This document shows positions 35,018-45,794 of a DNA stretch of 64,000 nucleotides, in pieces. The translations under genes were made by a program, and so were the position numbers. This stretch comes from Misgurnus anguillicaudatus (taxonomy: Eukaryota > Chordata > Actinopteri > Cypriniformes > Cobitidae), in the NCBI RefSeq assembly GCF_027580225.2, contig NC_073354.2:7478001-7542000 (forward strand), in the 5' to 3' direction. A model generated the notes under the pieces. The model had not been told where the DNA came from, made no database searches, and saw only the letters and a list, made by a program, of their open reading frames with translations. Every line of letters starts with the position of its first letter. Position 1 is the first letter of the stretch.

Positions 35018-35380
35018 CTGACAAAAGAGAGAGAGAAACCAGAAACAGTCAAAATGACCAATCATGATTTGATCTCATTTATCAAACAGTTCCAAAGTAA
35101 TGTGCTGTTTCTGTGCCAAAATATAAATGTGTTCCCTCGTATGCCAGTAGTATAGACCGTTTCAATAGTAACAACATAAACAAGCGGCTGCACGTAGGTT
35201 CCGGTAAACTTTTTTGTGTGTGTTTTAAGCAAAACTTCCCATAAATCAATTAAAACAAAGTATAAACTTAATTATCCCTGTGATATTGGGTTAGGGGTAG
35301 TGTTTCACGATTGTTTGTACGATTTGCTTTTGTACAAATTCATACAATTTAGCCTGTGAGATCCGGCTTATTATACTTAA

Positions 35381-35743
35381 AGGTGCAGTGTGTAATTTTT
35401 TGAAGGATCTCTTGACAGAAATGCAAAATAATATACAAAACTATATTATCAGGGGTGTATAAAGACCTTTCATAATGAACTGTTATGTGTTTATTACCTT
35501 AGAATGAGACCTTTTTATCTACATACACCGAGGGTCCCCTTACATGGAAGTCGCCATTTTGTGCCGCCATTTTTCTACAGAAGCCCTTAACGGACCATTT
35601 TTTTACTAAGTTGTCTCCGACGATGACATGTTTGTCCGGTGCCGGCTACCATAGCTTCTCTATGTGTTTCAAAAGTGGACTAAGCCTTGGTGGCAATGCG
35701 CAACCTCATCACTAGATGCTGCTAAAATCTACACACTGCACCT
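35381..35743. mobile_element. TTAA-flanked MITE in nrl intron 2
   Basis: It has the same family as 34112-34489 but the opposite internal orientation, with TTAA at 35377-35380 and 35744-35747. The ends read AGGTGCAGTGTGTAATTT and ATCTACACACTGCACCT. Confidence 0.8.
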
Positions 35744-36309
35744 TTAAGTAAAAATATTTTATCTAAAAATAAGTCTTAATATCACATGTAACTTTTTATG
35801 ATGTTTATTTTTATTTATAAAAAATAAAGCAAAAGTATTGATTAGTAAAATTCGTTGCTTCAGGGTATGCATATGAAATATTATTAGTAGATGCAAATTG
35901 CTTGAAACATCTCAGCTCCAAGTAAATTTCATGAAATATTTTAATATTTAGTAACATTAATATTAAATATTTCTTTAATCAAGAATCTACATATTAGTAA
36001 ATGGTGTCAGGAAAGTTGTGAAATTGTGTATATTTCTCATGCTTTAGACTGTTTGTACATCTTTGTGTAAGTGATTTTGGCAGCACATAAATGATAATCT
36101 GACTTATTCTAAGTGACAGTTATCAGGATTACATCACAATAATAGCAGATATTATCATAATCTCATAGCGCTGCTCCACATAGAAAGACATCCAACACAG
36201 CCCACACAACCACAGGAAAAACTTAATATGCTTTAAGATTTAATATGCTTTAAGATTTAGGAATTTAAGCATTTTAAGAATACGCTTGAATGAATTTATG
36301 CAAATTTAA

Positions 36310-37195
36310 AGGAATATTCCATTTTCTTAAAAGAAAAATCCTGATAATTTACTCACCACCATGTCATCCAAAATGTTGATGTCTTTCTTTGTTCAGTCCA
36401 GAAGAAATTTTGTTTTTTGAGGAAAACCTTGCAGGATTTTTCTCATTTTAATGGACTTTATTGGACACCAACACTTAACTCAACACGTAACAGTTTTTTT
36501 CAACGGAGTTTCAAAGGACTATAAACGATCCCAAACAAGGCATTAGGGTCTTATCTAGCGAAACGATTGTCATTTTTGACAAGAAAAATAAAAAATATGC
36601 TCTTTTAAACCACAACTTTTTGTCTAGGTCCGGTCCAGCGCGACCTAACGTAAATGCGTAGTGACGTAGGGAGGTCACATGTTACATATATAAAACACAC
36701 ATTTGCGGACCATTGTAAACAATAAACTGACACAAAGACATTAATTAGTATCAGTTGACATACAACAACGTAGGAACGGTCCTCTTTCTCAACACATGTA
36801 AACACTGGGGCGGAGTTTCGCGTTTGTCCTCTGTGACCTCTTGACGTCATGACGTATTGCGTGAGGTCACGCTGGCGCATCACGACCGGATCTAGATGAG
36901 AAGTTGTGGTTTAAAAGTGGATATTTTTTATTTTTCTTGTGAAAAATGACAATCGTTTCGCTAGATAAGACCCTTATGCCTCGTTTGCGATCGTTTATAG
37001 TCCTTTGAAACTCCGTTGAAAAAAACTGTTAAGTGTTGAGTTAAGTATTAAATGTTGGGCTCTATTAAAGTCCATTAAAATGAGAAAAATCCTGCAATGT
37101 TTTCCTCAAAAAACATAATTTCTTCTCAACTGAACCAAGAAAGACATCAACATTTTGGATGACATGGTGGTCTTTTAAGAAAATGGAATATTCCT
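36310..37195. mobile_element. TTAA-flanked foldback element in nrl intron 2
   Basis: The ends AGGAATATTCCATTTTCTT and AAGAAAATGGAATATTCCT are inverted, with TTAA at 36306-36309 and 37196-37199. The arms are several hundred bp long (ACATCAACATTTTGGATGA and its complement; AAACTCCGTTGAAAAAAAC-type segments). The frame at 36605-36883 lies inside and is not a gene. Confidence 0.75.
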
Positions 37196-37439
37196 TTAAG
37201 TGTTACCCAACAATACAGAGAGATGATTTCTATTGGAGGATGCAGATGACCCAAACTATGCGTTGAGTTTGAATAAGATATAAAATCTTATAACCCGCCC
37301 AACATTTTTTAAAATCTATTCAGATTAGTGATGCAGGTGTAGCTATATTTTTTAGTAAACAATATACATATAAATGTGCTCATTATCTTCTATTGGGGAT
37401 ATTGGGAGCTTGTGTTATACAGTAATAATAATATTGTAC

Positions 37440-37703
37440 CTGAGAAAGCAGATGATGATGATGATGATGGTAATGAGCATGCATTTGATGGTGTGGGTGA
37501 TGAAGGTGGCTCTGTGGACTAAGGGCTTGTGGGTAGGGACTTGTCACTGTGTTGATGTTGGAATGAGATGGAGTGGTGGAGGAAACAAGCAATACAGGGC
37601 GATGACACATGTCTGTCGGCTTATTAAGAACAAGATCAGTACCGCTGTCACTGCTGGAGTCACCCATCTGACTGCTGCTCGTGCTCTGAGACAAACCTGG
37701 AAA
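37440..37703 (-). CDS. nrl: nrl exon 2: Ser/His-rich linker
   Basis: An 88-codon exon lies between the acceptor TTTCTCTCTCAG (ending 37704) and the donor CAG/GTACAA (37440/37439). It begins FPGLSQSTSSSQMGDSSS and ends with a histidine-rich stretch (HLHHPHHQMHAHYHHHHHH). Similar His-rich linkers precede the bZIP domain in MAFA and MAFB. Human NRL is much shorter and lacks this block. The + strand frame at 37374-37775 is the antisense shadow of this exon. Confidence 0.85.
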
Positions 37704-38054
37704 CTGAGAGAGAAAGACAGAGATTACGCTTTATTTGTTTATTCATTCTTAAAACCGTTACAGCATCTACATTGAGAACCAGTTATCTATACACAAGACC
37801 TCCTGACCCAGCTGAGGCTCGAACCAGGGACCTTCTTCCAGTGAACCAACAGTAAAACCCACTGAGCAGAGATTATGATAAAAAGATTTAGCTTTAAATT
37901 TAATATGTATACAGGAAACATTCTTGCATTTCCTATATAAATATGTGTTCGTTGCGTCATGAAACATGCTCAGATTCACAAAATACTCTCAAGACACTAA
38001 CTTAACACTAAACTCTGAGTATCTGGCAAACATGAGTGTTTCTTAAACCCCTTC

Positions 38055-38205
38055 GAAGCGTCTGCAGTAGACACGTATTTTGATATGACACTTAGGTTCA
38101 TAAATGTTGAAATGATGAGCCACACATATGATGGGCTAACTACATGTTGTGACGAGCTTCTCATCATGTGCCCTCGAAAAATAAGTCACCATGGCCGCAA
38201 CTAAT
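38055..38205 (-). repeat. Dispersed repeat, related to 53960-54060
   Basis: Read on the - strand, it contains TTTTTCGAGGGC, GTCACAACATGTA and TAGCCCATCAT, closely matching + strand sequence at 53960-54060. It lies within nrl intron 1. The family was not identified. Confidence 0.5.
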
Positions 38206-38769
38206 GTCTTTAATTAATCGGCATATTAGGACAGATAGTCACGTTAAAGATAATTGCTGCATACTGTTTTACACTTCTGCATCCTATGTGAACACACAAA
38301 TTCAATAGGTCAATGCAATGAATTCCATGAAATCATACTTAACCATAGCAATATAACCATCGGGATTAAAGGCGGCAATTGAGTTATATTTGCATGATTA
38401 TACCAGATTTTTGTGATGGACATGCTAAAAATTAAGTAACCTTATTTACATGGCATACATAGCATGCTTGATTCTAAATATAAAAACGCTTAGTTCCAGT
38501 CCTTGATTGTGAGTGGTCAATATCCATATGGCAAAAAATACAGTTCTCTGGCCAAAAATATGTTTTAAATATATGCTAAATGCAAATATTATTTTGAATT
38601 TGAAAATATATTTCGTTTTAACCTTCACATATTTAACATATATTTCAAAATGTATTTCAGGGGCAAAAAATCAATTTCTAATTTTTCAACCCATATGGAA
38701 AAAATATATGTTTCCTGGCCAAAATATACAAGTTTGTATAAAATGTATAAAGTATAAGTATAAAATGCC

Positions 38770-39100
38770 ATGAAGGTCATCACACCACTGATCTACTGGC
38801 CTTCCTGCAACATAATGCCCAGACAATGTCTGACCAACGGCCACCCCCATTTATTACTTATTCGTATATTTTTTTCTCCTAGGAGTTTTTTCAACCCCTT
38901 GGGAGTCAGCTGACATTGGCTACACTTAGAACTCTCTTTTATGCGTTACATTATTACTATGCTCGCTAGTATGGTTTAATAGTAGTCGTTGTACTCTGCT
39001 TATTATGTTGTCCACCGATTTGTCTGTTTTTTCTGGCTTTTATTAATGTAAAGCTGCTTTGAAACAATTAAACAATTGTGAAAAGCGCTATAGTAAAAGT
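38770..39100 (+). repeat. 3' part of a fish LINE/SINE-type retroposon
   Basis: It has ACTGGCCTTCCTGCAAC, TCTCCTAGGAGTTTTTTC and GGGAGTCAGCTGACATTGGC blocks, ending in AAAGCTGCTTTGAAACAAT and GTGAAAAGCGCTATAG. The tail matches 1280-1350. It is truncated at its 5' end and lies in nrl intron 1. Confidence 0.5.
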
Positions 39101-40074
39101 GAAAAGTTGGTTCAACTTGAAAAGTTACTTCAATTGGTAACACCTAAAAAAGTTTAAGTTTATTCAACTTAATTTTTCACCTAAAGTGAAACTAAAGTGA
39201 ATTTTTTTAAGTTGATCCAACTTTTCACTTTTTAATTTTTCTTCCAATGCGTCATGAATATAAATGCTTTAAAATATATTTATAAAAAAAATAGGCCCAC
39301 AAATATATTGGTGAAAAACAAATTGTTGTAAACATATTTCAAAATATATTTCAGCACATATCTTTTTGGACATTTTTGTATAGACCGTTTCATCGGGCAC
39401 ATGTGCGGTATAAGCGTCTGATCTGAACTTTACTTCCAGTTTCTGTTTGGTTAATGGTCTGACTATAGTTTCTGAAACTGAACTCTTAAACAAATACCTC
39501 GTCGAAAATAATAAATGTTTTGGGTTCCTATGTAATAAACGTGTTCTTTATTTTGCTTGCTATATAAATAAACTACTTTAAAAGGACTTTGATGTTATTT
39601 ATTCTTCGCAGAGTTTACCGGAAAATACCGTGTTTATATAGTTACTACTGAAACTGTCTATATTTAGAAATTCATGATATTTAAAAATATATATTTTTGC
39701 TGTATTGGTAGCTGTAGTTTATTTATGATAAGACACATCTATGACTGCTGTAATACTGCAATATAAAAAATAAAAAAAAATTGATTGTTTAGTGAAACTA
39801 AAGTGAAATTTTCTGGTGTTACCAATTGAGGTACATTTTTCATTTGATCTAACTTTTCACTTTTTACCGTAAAATGTGAAACTTTTTGAGAACGAAACGC
39901 CAGATTTATAAACAGCTTGCGCCAGCGCAAACACCTCATTTGCTGTTAAAAAACTGCTGTCAGGATCTACTAAAGACACAAGACACACAGTGAAAAATTA
40001 GCGTGGAAAATGAGTTTTTTTTGCATCTGACCTTATCACATATGCAGTTGTAAGAGTTTCCCTTTCAGATGCAA

Positions 40075-40395
40075 AATCCACTGTGTAGTTATCAGCCGCG
40101 TCTAGCGGTGAGATTGTGAATTGCAACCAATGGCTCAGTACGCATGCAGCTCAACCCTCTGCTTCAAAATGCATAGAGAAGCTACGGTAGCTGCCACAGG
40201 ACAAATATGCCCTCTTAGACAGCGTATTGACAGGCCGTATTGTCCGTTTAGGGCTACTGTAGAAACATGGCGACACAAAATGCTGACTTTTTATGTAAGA
40301 AATCAAATGTAGATAAATGTATGTAGATAAAAACGTCTCATTCTAAAAACAATACAGTTCATTATGTAAGGTCTTTATACACCACTGACAATATA
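40075..40395. repeat. Degraded copy of the TTAA MITE family
   Basis: It shares GCGTCTAGCGGTGAGATTG, AATGCATAGAGAAGCTACGG and TCTTTATACACC with 34112-34489, but the terminal TTAA motifs are lost. It lies in nrl intron 1, just beyond the exon 1 donor. Confidence 0.6.
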
Positions 40396-40556
40396 GTAAT
40401 AAATGAATTATGCAATGCGATTTATTAAGGTTTGTGCTCGTTAGTTTACTAGTATTTGTGCCATTATTTAATGCCTCAAAAAAGCACAACACTTGGTTTT
40501 GAGTGTGTTTCAGGCCTAATACACATAACATTTCCAAATGAAAGCTTCAATCATAC

Positions 40557-41150
40557 CTGAGAGGTCACAGCCACTGCTGCAGAGTTCAGCAGAGCCTCCA
40601 CTGCGTCCTCACATCCCATAAATCCGCCTCGATCCGTTCGCTCCGGTACGCCTCCCAGAGCTCCTAGCAGAGACGCGGCTCCTCCAGGCTCCACACCGAA
40701 CTGCTGTTGCAGGGCTGCTAACCACAGCAGATCCTCCAGAGAGGTGGGGTTGGGACACGGCACAGGGCCGCAGGCAACCGGGTTGCCGTCCGTGTTTCTC
40801 TGAGAGCTGAAGCTCTGGCCGGACATGTATCCTGTGGATACAGACATCGGGAAAGATAGAGAGGAGGAAGAGGAGGACACGGACGGTGGTGGGTGTTCGT
40901 CACTGAGGGTCGGTGATGGAGGAAGCGAAGTGTAGGGGCTGGAGCTCACACTGGAGTCGGGTGGAGGGTGAGGTGCGTATGGAGATGCGCTGGTCTCCTG
41001 ATGGAGCTCCGGTTTGGGATATAAACAGGTGGAAAGTGGTGGGGGTGTGTCGGCTTTCGCTTCAAACTTCAGCAGGTCAAAATCGTTGAGATACTCCATG
41101 GCCAAAGGACTTGGGGGAAGAGTGGCCAACGGCAGAGATGAGGATGACAT
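40557..41150 (-). CDS. nrl: nrl exon 1 (coding): Maf transactivation domain
   Basis: This is the N-terminal exon of a Maf-family transcription factor best identified as neural retina leucine zipper. In vertebrates NRL drives rod photoreceptor fate and activates rod genes together with CRX and NR2E3. Translation starts at ATG 41150; an upstream TTG in the same frame is not a likely start. Codons 12-30 give PPSPLAMEYLNDFDLLKFE, the minimal transactivation motif. SLPPSPTLSDE follows, matching the PPSPT segment mutated in human NRL retinitis pigmentosa. LEDLLWLAALQQQFG closely matches NRL's LEELYWLATLQQQ. The sumoylation consensus after KFE is not kept (AKAD). The donor is CAG/GTATGA at 40557/40556. 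The total product is 408 residues, against 237 for human NRL. The distinction from mafa/mafb rests on the QQQFG block and the gene structure. Confidence 0.88.
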
Positions 41151-41339
41151 TGTTGGGCCAAACAAAAAATATGGAAACTGTTGTCCTTTTGTTCAGTTTT
41201 AAAGTGCACGGCACAGTCTTTTGAAGACAAACAATGGAATCCTAATTAGACTTAATCAAATGTAATGTCCCTCACAGAGCTCCCAATGATAATGTGTCTC
41301 CGTGGCTATGATAAAGGTCTCCTGATTTATCATCTGAAA
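41151..41339 (-). other. nrl: nrl 5' UTR, with splice acceptor
   Basis: On the - strand TTTTTCTGTCTTTCAG ends at 41340, a strong acceptor. The 189 nt to the ATG would be untranslated. This implies at least one further upstream non-coding exon, as in mammalian NRL, which also starts with non-coding sequence. Confidence 0.5.
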
Positions 41340-42674
41340 CTGAAAGACAGAAAAATGGTAAGCAGACAGCAAGACATCTTTTTCCATCAATGCTTCTTAA
41401 TAACATTTAAGTTGTGACCATATCAAGTCTTAAACCCAGTGGTAGGGAATAGATTTACTAAATACTGCATATACTGTATGTTACCCTGGAACGCAAAACC
41501 ATTCAGTTTTAAATTGAAATTTATGAATCATCTAAATGCTGAATAAATAACATTTTTTGTTAGGATAGAACAATATTTGGCTGAGAAACAACTATATGAA
41601 AGTCTGGAATCAAAATATTGAAAAAATCGCCTTTGAAAGTTACTAAAGTTGTCCAAATTAAGTCCTAAGCAACACATAATACTAATGATAAATAATTTTT
41701 TTATACATTCACATTTTATTTACATAAAATATTTTCATGAAACATGATTCTTAGTTAATATCCTAATGATTTTTGGCATAAAAAATCCCATAAGTTTTGT
41801 TGGATATTGCTACAAATATACCCGTATAACTTATGACTGTTTCATGGTCCAGGGTCACTATGTATTTTTTTCATGTAAATGTATAGTTTTCATCAAGTTT
41901 CTATTAATAAACAATATTTATTAACATTGGAAACTAAATTGTAATTTTGCATTGTTTTTAAAATGATGGTGAAACTGTGCAGGGTGAAGATATTTACATT
42001 CATTCAAATGTTTTTCAGTTTACAGTTATGTTGGAGAAGCTCAAAATTAACCATGCATTGTAAAAAAAATGCAGCTTAAGTTAAAACAACTTGGTTTTGC
42101 ATATCAATTCAACCTACCATTTTAAGTTTTGACCTCTGATAAGTTGGCATAACTTATAAAAACAAGTTGAAATTGTTTAACTTAATTTGTTAAGTTAAAG
42201 TAACTTTTTTTTAAATTATTTGAATTGGATTTTCACTGTAATACGAAGAGAACAAGACATCTCACAAAAAACAAAACAACAACACATAGCTTAGAATGTA
42301 AAACATGACTATCCCATACATAACAGATTAGAAAAGAGGGGAAAAATACATAAATAGGGCAGAAAAGTTAAATGTCTAGACATTTACACAATTACAATAT
42401 TCCTTGTAGTATAATAGGGCAAAGTTGGGTTCCATAAAGTCTAGATATAGAGTCCAAACAGGCCTGTTTTTATGTAATACATGGAAATTGTTTAAAAAAA
42501 TTATCTTATGCCAACCTTTAAGCGATGGCGATTTATCATTAATCCAATTAAGTAAAATATATTTTTTCTGGCAGCAAAGGAAAGAATATTATACAATTTC
42601 TTGTAAGCAGATTAGGTATTTCCATTTCTCCCTCATCAAAAACCAACACCTTTGAAGTTTGTGACAAGACCACA

Positions 42675-42870
42675 CACTGAAAAAAATGATTCATTGAATT
42701 TACTAAATTTTTTAAGGTAAGTGGTTGCAATCAATTTATTTAAGCTACATTTCAACAAAAAAGATTAGTAAAGGAAAATAAAAAACTTTTGTTTAAATAG
42801 ATTGATTGCAACCACTTACCTTAAAAAAATTGATTAAATTCAATCAATAATTTTTTTTTAGTGCAGACAA
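42675..42870. mobile_element. Palindromic MITE
   Basis: AAGGTAAGTGGTTGCAATCAA on one side is mirrored by TTGATTGCAACCACTTACCTT on the other, with CACTG / AGTGCAG-like outer ends. It is about 190 bp and has no coding content. Confidence 0.6.
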
Positions 42871-43052
42871 GTACCTTCAGTTTTATATTTTAAACACATA
42901 GGCGATAGAGAGAGGAATTAAAAAATGCCTGCAGTTCGGAGAAATATGAAGTCTATGTATGATTTTAAAGAGCACCAATGATCCGATTCACGATTTTACA
43001 TTTCTTTGCTTTTCCAGACCGCGTTTTCCAGACCTTTACCAACATTTTTATA

Positions 43053-43215
43053 GAAGTTAAAAGTTGTTGTAATATTTACTGACATTGTCCGTAATGATTA
43101 CTGACATGGAGCATGTTGGACAGGACTAAAATCACTGAGAATCCCGTTCGAATTTATCCAATGTCAGTAATCATTACGGACAATGTCAGTAAATATTACG
43201 GCAACTTTTAACTTC
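43053..43215. mobile_element. Palindromic MITE with 60-bp arms
   Basis: GAAGTTAAAAGTTG at 43053-43066 mirrors CAACTTTTAACTTC at 43202-43215. The inner arms contain ACTGACATTGTCCGTAATGA and its complement almost perfectly. The family is unknown. Confidence 0.65.
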
Positions 43216-44641
43216 TGCAAAAAGGTCCGGAAAAATTACCTCAGGTAATATAAATCCAGTTTGAATAGACCAGCTGTAAATATACACGTAATTTCGTCAT
43301 TTCCTGTAATTAAGGGCGTTTTTTATAATCTCCAACTTAAATCTCTTTTCTTGGACTACAACAAACACACAGATTGTAGGCAACAGTTTACTTCCTGGGA
43401 TTGATGATGTAGACCTACATTATCATAAGTACTCCCACTTCGGACTCAGTTAGTATTGCATTGTGACATTTTTTTAACCATAAACCACAAAAACACATTG
43501 TACTTATACCAAATACACAAAATAACGTTGTTTTTTTAGCAATGAAATAGGTGCACTTTAAATTGTATTTATTTTCTACATGCCCAAACAGAAGTTAAAG
43601 TAACTTAAAAATATATTGATTTGACAAAAAGGTCTGTTTTTGTGGTAAAAGTGTAGTAACCGTGTTTTTTTTTTTTTTTTGGTGTATTGATAACTATTAG
43701 CAAAACCATGGCTTTACTATACTAACCATGGTTTAGCTATGGTATTTTGAAAGCCATGGTTGTCAAAACTATGGTTATTTTGTACTTACCATTGTTTTTT
43801 GTTTTAACTGTAGTAAAATCATGGTTCATTTTCGTAAGGGTATGGAATTACAAATAATATCACAGGAAAAATATTGACCATCAAACACAGCATGTCTGAT
43901 TTTCAGATAAATTAAAGAAAGGCCTATGCCAAAATCTTCACACATTTATATGGGTTAAATGTACAACTCATATCTCAAACACTAAATGTTAAAGAGTGAC
44001 TGTTAGATATTTAATTATTATTATTAGACAACACTTTCATAAGATTTATTCATTAGTATACGCATGTTGAGCTGTATAAAAATATGCATTAAAAACTAAA
44101 CAGAATCTATACATCTATACAGAATAAATCGTTCAAAATGCTTAAACAAAACAAAACAAAACATATTAACATTCTGACAATAAACAAGATTTGATATTTT
44201 ATAATAGTGTAGTAATAGTGTAATATCAATCAATGCAGTTTAACAACACGAAGCATGTAATGTACCTACATTATTATAAAGGGTAGTTTCTAGACTAAAC
44301 CTACTAACAATGCACAATTAAACAAACAAACCATTTTAAATTAAACAAAATTTTACATTTACTCAGAATTTTAATAATTTTCTTAGCATTTACAGCTCTC
44401 TGACTCTTAATAATCTTACACAACAGGTTGTTAAAGTCAATATTAAGATCATTAGTTGTGATTATATCTGAAAAAAATGCTATACACCATTTAATAGAGA
44501 AACTATCAGGATATATGAGAAGAGAAATTAGGAATTTGAGATTAGAAAGTCAGAAAAAGAGTGACTTTACACAAAGACATGAGAGGAATGATAGTATAAG
44601 GGAAGTATAGAGGAAGATAAAGTTCCTTTAATATTTCTTAC

Positions 44642-44783
44642 CTTGTGTTTAGTTCACACACATCCTGAGGTGTTGACTGACAGATTGATTCCTGTCATAT
44701 GTGACTGTATCATTGAGTCTCTGTGAGCCGATTGTCATCAACAACTCAACCCCCCCAACTCCTAAATCCCACATCATCCATCC

Positions 44784-44826
<43 letters not shown>

Positions 44827-44830
44827 CTGA
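44642..44830 (-). promoter_or_regulatory. nrl: Candidate nrl first exon and promoter
   Basis: On the - strand a transcribed-looking segment ends at AACACAAG/GTAAGA (44642/44641), a consensus-like donor that could splice to the acceptor at 41340. Just upstream is a (GA)n tract of about 35 bp (44788-44822) and, at 44850-44856, GATTAG (CTAATC on +), similar to a CRX/OTX site. Known NRL promoters are CRX-responsive, but the promoter role here is inferred from position and motif only. Confidence 0.35.
44788..44822 (+). repeat. (CT)n microsatellite at the candidate nrl promoter
   Basis: About 17 CT dinucleotides (GA on the - strand) lie within the proposed first exon/promoter of nrl. The - strand frame at 44649-44837 is driven by this tract and is not a gene. 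Confidence 0.9.
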
Positions 44831-45120
44831 ACTTCATGAAGTGAACATGACTAATCGTTCATTACAGTACACACTGCCACCTAGTGTACTGACTGATACA
44901 TCACCCATCAAACCATTTTCTTCTGTACTGTGTTGTAAATCAGACTTCTGGATGCCCGCAACATGTTGTACAGTAAAAAATTATTATAGATTCCAACATA
45001 ATGTAAAGCAAAACTATGTTTAATCTGTACATTACCTATAGCACTATTATAACCACATTATAAGATTAAAAAGTTTCGGTTACATATTAAAAGCAAGATT
45101 CAGTTGTCCCACATTGCATC

Positions 45121-45366
45121 ACTCTAAAAATGGCTGGGTTATTTTTGACCCATAATGGGTAAATATTGGACAGAACACGTGTTGGGTTAAAAATTGATCC
45201 ATGGTTATTTTAACCCAACTGCTGGGTTCTTATACGCCATGGTTGCTTAACAACAACCCAACATTGGGTTATTTTTAACCCAGCACAGGGTAATTTTTAA
45301 CCCACCACGTGTTCTGTCCAATATTTACCCATTATGGGTCAAAAATAACCCAGCCATTTTTAGAGT
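45121..45366. mobile_element. Palindromic MITE with ACTCTAAAAATGGCTGGG ends
   Basis: ACTCTAAAAATGGCTGGGTT at the left is mirrored by AACCCAGCCATTTTTAGAGT at the right. The arms are nearly identical for about 65 bp, through GGACAGAACACGTG. The core has repeated AACCCA/TGGGTT motifs. It is a common fish MITE type; the target duplication is not clear. Confidence 0.75.
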
Positions 45367-45721
45367 AATTGCAGTACAAATAGCGTCACAATATAACAGA
45401 AGTCCAAAAAAAAAAAAACTTTGGGGATTATGATTTTTCTCATGTTATTGTTAGACAACACAAGTACCTTTAGGATTGATTTCAAACTACACCAGTATGA
45501 CTTAGTATTTAGATAAGCTTTTTTTTTAATAAAATGTTTGTTTTAGGAGCTTGACTGTTAAGCACATTGTAATTATATAGAGAGATTTCTTGCAGGCAAA
45601 AAAAGCCAAACTAGCATCTTTAATGATCCTTTGAGGATAAACTTGTTAATCTGAGAAAAATGTCTCGTTGAGGAATCAATGCTGTAATATTGTCTGATTA
45701 AATTTAATTAATCTGATTTGT

Positions 45722-45750
45722 GTACACACACGCGCGCACGCAAGCACGCA

Positions 45751-45782
<32 letters not shown>

Positions 45783-45794
45783 CACACACACACA
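45722..45794 (+). repeat. (CA)n/(CG)-rich microsatellite
   Basis: A 70-bp run of strictly alternating purine-pyrimidine steps: ACACACGCGCGCACGC, then repeated ACGC units, then (CA)n. Confidence 0.95.

Larger units (their letters stand above)
41340..44641. other. Probable 5' intron of nrl, repeat-bearing
   Basis: No coding sequence was recognised; small frames at 42425-42730 and 44428-44610 are unremarkable. Small palindromic elements lie at 42055-42240, 42675-42870 and 43053-43215. A CATGGTTTTACTA-type palindromic stretch is seen near 43690-43850. Confidence 0.35.

Noticed and set aside
34769..35065. Reading 34769-35065 as a stand-alone 98-residue gene
   Set aside because: The conserved Maf part is bounded by an acceptor at 35018 and a donor at 34801. 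The flanking residues are intron, and the zipper continues at 33944.
37374..37775. 133-codon + strand frame
   Set aside because: It is antisense to nrl exon 2; the run of Met codons (ATGATGATG) is the complement of the histidine codons.
40551..41165. Start of nrl at 41165
   Set aside because: That position is TTG, not ATG. The first ATG in frame is 41150, which begins MSSSSLPLATLPPSPLAMEY and fits the family.
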